Shown one piece after another: positions 1 to 4,643 of a stretch of DNA of 5,199 nucleotides (position 1 is its first letter; each line of letters opens with the position of its first letter). Location: NCBI GenBank assembly GCA_025924435.1, contig JAICIL010000315.1:1-5199 (forward strand). The letters are read 5' to 3'. A model generated the notes under the pieces. It saw only the letters and a program-made list of their open reading frames with translations. It was not told the DNA's origin and ran no database searches. The position numbers were made by a program, and so were the translations under genes. The DNA comes from Chloroflexia bacterium (GTDB lineage Bacteria; Chloroflexota; Chloroflexia; Thermomicrobiales; JALYUS01).

Positions 1-22
1 CGAGTCGCGAGTACCGAGGGAT
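1..22 (+). repeat. Left inverted repeat of the four-helix-bundle cassette, made of 7-nt units
   Basis: Read on the plus strand this is C, GAGTCGC, GAGTACC, GAGGG, AT: two GAGTNNC heptamers and a GAGGG end. Positions 4-22 are the perfect reverse complement of 416-434 (19 of 19 bases). The inner end overlaps the first base of the stop codon (22-24, reverse strand) of the four-helix-bundle gene. The array begins at or before the window edge, so its full length is unknown. Confidence 0.85.
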
Positions 23-417
23 CATCCCGCTTGCGCGCGTTGGATAGCCGTGCGGAGCCCGCTCAACATGCGCGCGATTTCGTCCGATCGTTCGAGCAGG
101 GCAACGAATGTTGGTTGGTCAATGTACCCAATGTCGAGGGCGACATAGAGATGCGAGCGGACTTCGGCGCAGGATGCTTTCGCGACGGAAAGGAAGTACA
201 AATACTCCTTGGGTGTCCCACGTTCGAAGCCTTCAGCGATGTTCGACATGACCGAAACTGCCGCACGCTGCATCTGACTCGTCAGTCCCCAATCGCGGGC
301 GAATGTACCACGTTGCGTCGCCTCGTAGACCGCCCGCGTCAGCACCCGCGCCTTTTGCCACGCAATAACGTCCTCGAACTTCTCCGCCCGGCCCACCGTA
401 TCACCCTTTCCCGTCAT
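22..417 (-). CDS. Four-helix-bundle protein, 23S rRNA intervening-sequence (S23/TIGR02436-like) family
   Basis: Predicted 131-aa, probably cytoplasmic, all-helical protein. The family signature is clear: an N-terminal 'FEDVIAWQKA' (residues 14-23), then 'RAAVSVMSNIAEGFERG' (51-67), then 'EYLYFLSVAKASCAEVRSHLYVALDIGYI' split over residues 71-99. Homologues are known from intervening sequences inside 23S rRNA genes, as free-standing genes, and as relatives of Avd, the accessory protein of diversity-generating retroelements; those form pentameric barrels that bind nucleic acid. The molecular role of free-standing members is not established, and no rRNA or reverse transcriptase is visible here. 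Length is normal for the family. The ATG at 417 is chosen because homology begins soon after it; a TTG at 492 would add 25 residues made of repeat-derived sequence, and a GTG at residue 8, after AAAGGGTGA, is an alternative. The GAGGG before the ATG is too close to be a normal ribosome binding site. Its base composition looks less GC-rich than its neighbours, and a perfect inverted repeat brackets it, so it was probably acquired as a unit. Confidence 0.9.
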   Translation of the reverse strand: MTGKGDTVGRAEKFEDVIAWQKARVLTRAVYEATQRGTFARDWGLTSQMQRAAVSVMSNIAEGFERGTPKEYLYFLSVAKASCAEVRSHLYVALDIGYIDQPTFVALLERSDEIARMLSGLRTAIQRAQAG

Positions 418-434
418 CCCTCGGTACTCGCGAC
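416..434 (-). repeat. Right inverted repeat of the four-helix-bundle cassette
   Basis: The 19 bases atccctcggtactcgcgac are the perfect reverse complement of 4-22. On the reverse strand they read GTCGC, GAGTACC, GAGGG, AT, so the last two bases are the first two of the ATG start codon. A 17-base part (418-434) is repeated directly at 493-509, exactly 75 nt away. Confidence 0.85.
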
Positions 435-492
435 GTGCTGCCTGGACAGTGGGCGCACATATGGCCGTGACGAGCGACGGCTGATGTGCCAA

Positions 493-532
493 CCCTCGGT
501 ACTCGCGACTTGTTACTCGTTACTCGTCACGC
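493..532 (-). repeat. Heptamer array with a third copy of the cassette repeat
   Basis: Positions 493-509 repeat 418-434 exactly (17 of 17). The plus strand then continues in strict 7-nt steps: GGTACTC (498), GCGACTT (505), GTTACTC (512), GTTACTC (519), GTCACGC (526). The reverse-strand consensus is GAGTNNC, the same unit as at the left edge of the window. The last unit contains the TGA stop (527-529) of the aldo/keto reductase. A 7-base palindrome with one central base (CGTCACG C CGTGACG, 525-539) spans that stop. Confidence 0.8.
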
Positions 533-1435
533 CGTGACGCTCGCGGTCGTCATCCAGTGCGGGTTCTTGACGGTGCCGTCGAAGTCGCCGGTCGTCTTCC
601 AGCCCTCGATCATGCCGCCTTCGGCGCCGTCCACCGCCGTGGCGCGCCGCTGGAGGTCGTGCATCTCCGCCGCGCTCAGCGGGCTGAAGGTGTCGCCGAC
701 GCGGAGGGCCTGCTCCAGATCGCGCGCGTTCTCGCAGCCGGTGATGACGACGGAGGTCGGCAGCGTGAGGGCGTAGCGCAGGCATTGCTCGGCGGTGATC
801 GTGCCCTCCTTCGGGAGGCGACCGGAGGCGAGCGGCTTCATGCCGAGCACGCCGATGCCGCGCGCGACGAGCACGGGCAGGACGCGCGCCTGGAAACTGT
901 TGAAGTGATAGTCCATCACATTGAGGGGCATCTGGACGGTGTCGAAGTCGAACCCCTGGTCGAGCATCTTCAGGTGGATGGCCGGGTCCTTGTGGCCGGT
1001 GAAGCCGATGTAGCGAATTTTGCCCGCCTCCCGCGCCGCGACGAGCGCCTCGATCGCGCCGTTCGGGGCGAAGACGCGCTCCGGGTCGTCCATGCGGATC
1101 ATCTCGTGCAGTTGCATCAGGTCAATGCGGTCGGTCTGCAACCGTGCGAGGCACTGGTCAATCTGGGCGGCGGCGGCCTCGCGCGATTGGCCGTCAATCT
1201 TCGTCATCAGGAAGACGCGCTCGCGGTAGCCGCCGCGCAGGGCGTGGCCCATCTTCACCTCCGCCTGCCCGCCGTGGTAATCCCAGCAGTTGTCCATGAA
1301 GGTGAGGCCGCCGTCAATCGCGGCGTGGATCAGCCGCGTCGTCTCCGCTGGGTCCTGCGGCCGCGCCACATGCGCCCCGCCCAGCCCGATCGCGCTCACC
1401 CGCTCGCCCGTCTTGCCCAATGTCCGGTACTGCAT
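527..1435 (-). CDS. Aldo/keto reductase family oxidoreductase
   Basis: 302-aa cytosolic (beta/alpha)8-barrel enzyme expected to reduce aldehydes or ketones with NAD(P)H; the substrate cannot be read from sequence. The catalytic tetrad is recognisable: Asp48 in 'FMDNCWDYHGG', Tyr53 of the same motif, Lys79 in 'LMTKIDG' and His110 in 'LMQLHEM'. Other family landmarks are the N-terminal 'YRTLGKTGERVSAIGLGG' (residues 3-20), 'RYIGFTGHKD' (141-150), 'GIGVLGMKPLASG' (193-205) and the cofactor-side 'SVVITGCENARDLEQAL' (228-244). Length is usual for the single-domain form; there is no C-terminal iron-sulfur extension. The ATG at 1435 is chosen over an upstream in-frame start at 1489 because it follows a near-perfect Shine-Dalgarno and begins the conserved first strand; the 18 extra residues would come from the palindromic repeat. 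It is third in a same-strand series after the peptidase and opine-dehydrogenase genes, 157 bp downstream of the latter. Its TGA sits inside the heptamer repeat array. Confidence 0.95.
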   Translation of the reverse strand: MQYRTLGKTGERVSAIGLGGAHVARPQDPAETTRLIHAAIDGGLTFMDNCWDYHGGQAEVKMGHALRGGYRERVFLMTKIDGQSREAAAAQIDQCLARLQTDRIDLMQLHEMIRMDDPERVFAPNGAIEALVAAREAGKIRYIGFTGHKDPAIHLKMLDQGFDFDTVQMPLNVMDYHFNSFQARVLPVLVARGIGVLGMKPLASGRLPKEGTITAEQCLRYALTLPTSVVITGCENARDLEQALRVGDTFSPLSAAEMHDLQRRATAVDGAEGGMIEGWKTTGDFDGTVKNPHWMTTASVTA

Positions 1436-1440
1436 GCCAT

Positions 1441-1448
1441 CACCTCCT
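1441..1448 (-). promoter_or_regulatory. Strong ribosome binding site of the aldo/keto reductase
   Basis: The reverse strand reads AGGAGGTG, with 7 nt between AGGAGG and the ATG at 1435. It decides the start against the longer in-frame alternative at 1489, which lies inside the repeat. Confidence 0.85.
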
Positions 1449-1465
1449 GAAAACTGAAACCGTTG

Positions 1466-1595
1466 GAACCACAGAGACACAGAGAGCACAGAGAGGGAAA
1501 GAGGTTAAGAAGGAAGAAGAAAGTGGAAAAAGCAATTCCTTTCTTCGCACCACCTCTTCTTCCCTTCTCTGTGTCCTCTGTGTCTCTGTGGTTCA
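1466..1595. repeat. Near-palindromic 'CACAGAG' intergenic element, copy 1
   Basis: The left arm (1466-1497) begins GAACCACAGAGACACAGAG, and the right arm (1562-1594) is its reverse complement: 19 bases match exactly and most of the rest match with small slips. The core is also self-complementary: AAGAGGT (1499-1505) pairs with ACCTCTT (1552-1558), and AAGGAA (1510-1515) with TTCCTT (1536-1541). The whole unit can therefore fold as one long hairpin. It is too small for a transposase, so it is either a MITE-like non-autonomous element or a structural intergenic repeat. The right end overlaps the TGA stop (1593-1595) of the opine-dehydrogenase gene. Both arms translate as 'LCVLCVSVV'/'HRDTEDTE'-type peptides, which explains spurious ORFs here. 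Confidence 0.85.
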
Positions 1596-2690
1596 ATTCT
1601 TCTCGCCCGTTGTCAGATAGTGTGTCAGGGTGTCGCGGTCGAGGTGCGCGATGCCGAGGGCGGCGGGGGTGCGGGTGGCGGCGCGGAGATCCTGGCCCGT
1701 GACCGCCGTGCCGAGATCGGTGAGCGCCGACATGACGGGCGTCGGGACATCGAATTGCGTGCCGAGGGCGGCCCACGTCGCGATGCCGTACGGGATATCT
1801 TCGAGGAGCCAGCGGGTGTCGAGCGAGCCGGGGGCGCGCAGTTGCGTGAGCATCCGGCTGCCGTTGATCGTCGCCCAGAGGTCGCCGCGCGGGCCGAACC
1901 CCGCCCGCCAGTACGCCTCCGCGACGGGTTCCAAACTCAGGCCGAGCCGCGCGCCGATTGCGCGCCGCTCGCCGTCCACCGCCGTGATCGCCCGCACGAC
2001 GCCGGGCGTCACGCCCTCCTCGTAGAAGTAGAAATCGCCCCGCGCGTACTCGACGCGCCCCGCGTTCAGGAGCACCCCGGCGGGGTGGAGGATCGGGTTG
2101 CCCGCCGAGAGGCCGCAGGCGACGACATGCGGATAGGCGCGTACGCCGGGGAAGACATCGGCCAGCAGTGCCAGCAGGCGGTCGTTCTCCCGCGCGGGGA
2201 AGGCCGCGACGCCGAGGCCGGAGACGACGCCCCAGATGTGCGCGTGGTCCGGCGCGAGTTTGCGGCAGACGTACGGCGCGGTGTCGGCCTCCGCAACCAC
2301 GACGCCGTCCAGTTTCCCCGCCGCACGGGCCGCTTCGGCGAAGGCGAGCGCGCCCATGTTCCCCGGCGTCAGCACGATGACGTGCCCCGGCCGCAGATGC
2401 GGCGCGCATGCGGCGGCGAACGCCCGGTGCGCGTACGACGGCACCGGCACGAGCACGAGATCGTTCGTGGCCAGCGTTTCGGCGATGTCCGTCGTGACAT
2501 GGTGGAGGCGGGCCACCCCCTGCTCGGCGACGCCGGTGAGGCGGATCGCGCCTTCCTTCAGCGGCGCGAGCGTTCCGGCATGTTCGGGAGTCTCCCAGAG
2601 CGTCACCGCGAAGCCGCGTAATTGGAGGTTCGCCGCCAGCGCGAACCCCGTATTCCCCCCACCCAGCACCGCCACCTGCCGCTCAGCCAT
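1593..2690 (-). CDS. NAD(P)-dependent opine (octopine/nopaline) dehydrogenase family protein
   Basis: 365-aa predicted cytosolic oxidoreductase. Family members make or oxidise opines, secondary amines formed from an amino acid and a 2-oxo acid, using NAD(P)H; the substrate here is unknown. An N-terminal Rossmann domain starts with a dinucleotide loop, 'AVLGGGNTGFALA' (residues 7-19; GGGNTG 10-15), followed by a strand ending in 'VTLWE' (29-33). 'VIVLTPGNMG' (104-113) fits the rest of that domain. The C-terminal helical domain contains 'NPILHPAGVLLNAGRVE' (198-214); the NPxxHP motif with His202 corresponds to the catalytic histidine region of octopine dehydrogenases. 'LLEDIPYGIATWAALG' (295-310) and 'VPTPVM' (315-320) are further family landmarks. 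Length is normal. The ATG at 2690 follows GAGGGAG with 6 nt spacing and begins the Rossmann strand; an earlier in-frame start at 2741 lies in repeat copy 2. It lies 152 bp downstream of the peptidase gene. Ketopantoate-reductase-like enzymes share the fold, but the NPxxHP motif favours the opine family. Confidence 0.9.
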   Translation of the reverse strand: MAERQVAVLGGGNTGFALAANLQLRGFAVTLWETPEHAGTLAPLKEGAIRLTGVAEQGVARLHHVTTDIAETLATNDLVLVPVPSYAHRAFAAACAPHLRPGHVIVLTPGNMGALAFAEAARAAGKLDGVVVAEADTAPYVCRKLAPDHAHIWGVVSGLGVAAFPARENDRLLALLADVFPGVRAYPHVVACGLSAGNPILHPAGVLLNAGRVEYARGDFYFYEEGVTPGVVRAITAVDGERRAIGARLGLSLEPVAEAYWRAGFGPRGDLWATINGSRMLTQLRAPGSLDTRWLLEDIPYGIATWAALGTQFDVPTPVMSALTDLGTAVTGQDLRAATRTPAALGIAHLDRDTLTHYLTTGEKN

Positions 2691-2696
2691 TTCCAA

Positions 2697-2703
2697 CTCC
2701 CTC
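2697..2703 (-). promoter_or_regulatory. Ribosome binding site of the opine dehydrogenase gene
   Basis: The reverse strand reads GAGGGAG, then TTGGAA, then the ATG at 2690. This supports the 365-aa start over the repeat-derived start at 2741. Confidence 0.7.
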
Positions 2704-2715
2704 AATGGTAGACGA

Positions 2716-2845
2716 TTGAACCACAGAGGCACAGAGAACACAGAGAACGAAGAGAGACGATGAAGAGGAGATATGGAGCGCCTTCATCTATTATCGTTCT
2801 TTCCCCCTCCGTTCCTCCTCTGTGCTCTCTGTGTCTCTGTGGTTA
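2716..2845. repeat. Near-palindromic 'CACAGAG' intergenic element, copy 2
   Basis: The left arm 2719-2745 and the right arm 2818-2844 are reverse complements at 25 of 27 positions. The right arm is identical, over 27 bases, to the reverse complement of copy 1's left arm (1467-1493). The core differs from copy 1 but is again self-complementary: AGAACGA (2744-2750) with TCGTTCT (2794-2800), and GATGAAG (2759-2765) with CTTCATC (2782-2788). The right end overlaps the TAA stop (2843-2845) of the peptidase gene. Same interpretation as copy 1. Confidence 0.85.
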
Positions 2846-4231
2846 GCGATCCCGGTACGCGGCGGCGAGGGCGGGGAAGAGGGCGCAGTAGGCGCGGCGG
2901 GCCATCATGAAGGCGTCGAGCAGATAGGACTCGTTCGGCGCGTGGACCTGATCGCCCGGCATGCCCCAGGAGAAGAAGACCATGTCCGCGCCGAGCGTCG
3001 TTTGCAGCGTCTCCGCGATGGGGAGCGTGCCGCCGAGGCGGACGACGAGCGGTTCCTTGCCGTAGAGGTCCGCGAGGACGCCGCGCGCCGCCCGCAACGC
3101 CGGGTGGTCCAGGGCGATGCTGAACGGGCGGGCCGCGCCGGGGAAACGGCGCACGGTCGCCGTCGCGCCGGGCGGGCAATGCGCCGCGACATGCGCCTCG
3201 ATGGCATCCAGCACCGCGCCCGGCTCCTGGTTCGGGACGAGGCGGCAGGTGATCTTCGCGTGCGCCTCGGCGGGCGTGACGGTCTTCAATCCCTCGCCGG
3301 TGAAGCCGCCCCAGATGCCGTTCAGGTCGAGCGTCGGGCGCGCGCCGCGCCGCTCGTTCACCGTGTAGCCCGGCTCGCCCCAGAGGGCGGGGAGGGCGAG
3401 TTCTTGCTGGTAGTCCCCCTCCTCGAAGGGGACGGCGGCGATTTGCGTCCGCTCCGCCGCTGTCAGGTCGCGGACGGGTTCGTAAAAGCCCGCGACGGTG
3501 ACGCGGCCCGCGTCGTCGTGCATCGTCGTGACGAGGCGGGCGAGCGCCTCGACGGCATTCGGGACCGCCGCGCCGTGCTGGCCGGAGTGGAGGTCCGTAT
3601 TGGCGGTGCGCAGGTCAATCTGGCAGGCGGCGATCCCCTTGGAACTGACCGTCAGCGAGGGATCGTCCGGCCCCCACATGCCGCCATCCGCCGAGAGGGT
3701 GAAGTCGGCGGCCAGGCGGGCGGCGTTGTCGCGGACGAACTGGTGCAGGTTTGGCGAGCCGATCTCCTCCTCGCCCTCGAACATGCATTTCAGGCCGATG
3801 GGCAAACTGCCGTGGACGGCGAGATACGCCTCGATCCCCTTGATCGCCGCGAACATGTTCCCCTTGTCGTCCGCCGCGCCGCGCGCGTAGAGGCGGCCAT
3901 CCCGCACCGTCGGCTCGAACGGCGGCGTCTCCCAGCGGTCGAGCGGATCCGGCGGCTGCACATCGTAATGGCCATAGAGGATCGCCGTCGGCGCGCCGTC
4001 CGGGGCGGGCCAGACGCCGTAGACGACCGGATTGCCGTTCGTCGGCAGGAGCGCGACATCCTGCGCGCCGAGCGTCCGCAGCTGGTCGGCGACCCACTCC
4101 GCCGCCTGGCGCATGTCCTCCCGGTGCTCCGGCAGGCTGCTCACGCTCGGTATCCGCAAGAGCGTCTTCAATTCTTCCAGTTGGCGCGCGTCGTGTTCCG
4201 CAAGGTAGGCGTCGCAGGCGGTGTCGCTCAT
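2843..4231 (-). CDS. M20-family metallopeptidase (dipeptidase/carboxypeptidase type)
   Basis: 462-aa predicted cytoplasmic di-zinc hydrolase that would cleave dipeptides or related N-acyl amino acids; no signal peptide is seen. The active site is complete by motif: 'LYGHYDVQP' (residues 85-93) gives metal ligand His88 and catalytic Asp90; 'ARGAADDKG' (116-124) gives bridging Asp121; 'EGEEEIGSP' (152-160) gives general base Glu155 and ligand Glu156; 'LSADGG' (179-184) gives Asp182; 'GDQVHAPNES' (426-435) gives His430. The lid/dimerisation domain begins around 'DLRTANTDLHSGQHGA' (206-221), with His215. Length matches the M20 dipeptidase group rather than the shorter acetylornithine-deacetylase type. 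The ATG at 4231 follows AGAGG (reverse complement of 4237-4241) with 5 nt spacing. It is first in the minus-strand series, so promoter and leader signals in 4232-4643 probably act on it. Its TAA overlaps repeat copy 2. The exact substrate is not determined; carnosinase-like or acyl-amino-acid activity is also possible. Confidence 0.93.
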   Translation of the reverse strand: MSDTACDAYLAEHDARQLEELKTLLRIPSVSSLPEHREDMRQAAEWVADQLRTLGAQDVALLPTNGNPVVYGVWPAPDGAPTAILYGHYDVQPPDPLDRWETPPFEPTVRDGRLYARGAADDKGNMFAAIKGIEAYLAVHGSLPIGLKCMFEGEEEIGSPNLHQFVRDNAARLAADFTLSADGGMWGPDDPSLTVSSKGIAACQIDLRTANTDLHSGQHGAAVPNAVEALARLVTTMHDDAGRVTVAGFYEPVRDLTAAERTQIAAVPFEEGDYQQELALPALWGEPGYTVNERRGARPTLDLNGIWGGFTGEGLKTVTPAEAHAKITCRLVPNQEPGAVLDAIEAHVAAHCPPGATATVRRFPGAARPFSIALDHPALRAARGVLADLYGKEPLVVRLGGTLPIAETLQTTLGADMVFFSWGMPGDQVHAPNESYLLDAFMMARRAYCALFPALAAAYRDR

Positions 4232-4287
4232 AGATTCCTCTCCGGTAGACGGCCATCAGTAATCGCTGCTATGCGAGAGCGTATCAC

Positions 4288-4306
4288 CGGGGCAATGGCG
4301 GGGCAA
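4288..4306. promoter_or_regulatory. Possible operator: CGGGGCAA direct repeat with 11-bp period
   Basis: CGGGGCAA occurs at 4288-4295 and again at 4299-4306, an 11-bp offset that puts both on the same face of the helix. On the minus strand each copy supplies a TTGCCC, a weak -35-like hexamer, 57-75 nt before the peptidase start. Only weak -10 candidates follow (around 4281-4286 and 4269-4274). A role as an operator or promoter is inference. Confidence 0.3.
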
Positions 4307-4322
4307 CGTGGCGGACACGCGC

Positions 4323-4350
4323 AAAAAAGCGGCGGGTGGGGAACCGCCGC
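4323..4350 (-). terminator. Intrinsic terminator shape on the minus strand
   Basis: On the reverse strand GCGGCGG (4350-4344) pairs with CCGCCGC (4335-4329) across an 8-nt loop, followed at once by TTTTTT (4328-4323). A 7-bp all-GC stem plus a U-run is the classic Rho-independent form. It would stop minus-strand transcription about 90 nt before the peptidase ATG. No convincing minus-strand gene lies between it and the divergent gene, so it would act on a short RNA or on the peptidase leader. Confidence 0.6.
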
Positions 4351-4450
4351 AGGGGAGGGGGAAGGAAGAGTCAAAGGGAGCGGAGCGCCGCCACGGGGTG
4401 AGGTACATGCCCACGCTTATCAGCGCTCCAACGATCACAGTTTGGAATAT

Positions 4451-4500
4451 TCGCACATTCCGTGCCACGAATGTACTGTACCGCCTGTGGCGGTGTGCGA
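4451..4500. other. Possible three-way-junction RNA fold
   Basis: TCGC (4451-4454) pairs with GCGA (4497-4500), enclosing two hairpins: ACATTC (4455-4460) with GAATGT (4469-4474), and ACCGCC (4480-4485) with GGCGGT (4489-4494) across a 3-nt loop. Alternatively TCGCACA (4451-4457) pairs with TGTGCGA (4494-4500). The complementarity exists on both strands, so orientation is undecided. It does not match any riboswitch class I can recognise. Confidence 0.3.
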
Positions 4501-4537
4501 CGTTTCGCGCCATGCAGACAGCGCGGGCAACGCGGGG

Positions 4538-4554
4538 CGGCCCCGCCGGGGCCG
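4538..4554. other. GC-only hairpin
   Basis: CGGCCCC (4538-4544) and GGGGCCG (4548-4554) form a 7-bp stem with a 3-nt loop. A competing pairing, CGGGG (4533-4537) with CCCCG (4541-4545), cannot form at the same time. No U-run follows on either strand, so it is not an intrinsic terminator. It lies about 42 bp upstream of the extended -10 of the plus-strand gene. Confidence 0.4.
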
Positions 4555-4571
4555 AGACAGGCGGACGATCT

Positions 4572-4606
4572 CTCGGGCCCGAGTATTTTCCGCTGTGATA
4601 TACTCG
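4572..4606 (+). promoter_or_regulatory. Extended -10 promoter with overlapping dyads for the plus-strand gene
   Basis: TGATATACT (4596-4604) is an extended -10 (TG, one base, TATACT; one mismatch to TATAAT). No good -35 is seen at the usual spacing, as is common for extended -10 promoters. A perfect 12-bp palindrome, CTCGGGCCCGAG (4572-4583), occupies the -35 position. CGAGTAT (4580-4586) and ATACTCG (4600-4606) form a 7-bp inverted repeat with centres 20 bp apart, enclosing the -10. Predicted transcription start is near 4611, giving a leader of about 33 nt. The dyads may be repressor sites; that part is inference. Confidence 0.5.
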
Positions 4607-4631
4607 CCCGCGCGATCAACAATCGAATCGG

Positions 4632-4638
4632 GGAGGTG
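4632..4638 (+). promoter_or_regulatory. Strong ribosome binding site of the Tat-exported protein gene
   Basis: GGAGGTG ends 5 nt before the ATG at 4644, with 7 nt between GGAGG and the ATG. It fixes the start of the incomplete plus-strand gene. Confidence 0.8.
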
Positions 4639-4643
4639 CGGCG

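Larger units (their letters stand above)
4232..4643. other. 412-bp divergent intergenic region, no convincing gene
   Basis: This lies between the start codons of the peptidase (left, minus) and the Tat-exported protein (right, plus). It holds the separately listed direct repeat, minus-strand terminator shape, possible three-way junction, GC hairpin, extended -10 and plus-strand ribosome binding site. A further 7-bp inverted repeat, GGAGCGC (4382-4388) with GCGCTCC (4423-4429), lies between the terminator and the junction on the minus-strand transcript. Short ORFs occur on both strands but lack ribosome binding sites or recognisable domains. Confidence 0.7.

Noticed and set aside
22..417. Diversity-generating retroelement accessory gene (avd)
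   Set aside because: The protein family is related, but no reverse transcriptase, template repeat or variable repeat pair is visible in the window.
418..532. CRISPR-like direct repeats
   Set aside because: Only two 17-nt copies 75 nt apart plus 7-nt tandem units; no regular repeat-spacer pattern and no cas gene.
1466..1595. Intrinsic terminators formed by the CACAGAG palindromes
   Set aside because: The stems are long and AG/CT-rich and lack a clear U-run directly after the stem in the direction of transcription; a repeat interpretation fits better.
4331..4349. T-box-like string GGGTGG...ACCGCCG on the plus strand
   Set aside because: It resembles the T-box antiterminator motif only partly, no plus-strand terminator or specifier structure follows, and the same bases are better explained as the minus-strand terminator stem.
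4256..4513. Minus-strand 85-codon frame with a short hydrophobic stretch ('VIVGALISVGMYL')
   Set aside because: No ribosome binding site was seen, the predicted terminator lies inside it, and the translation is otherwise low in features.
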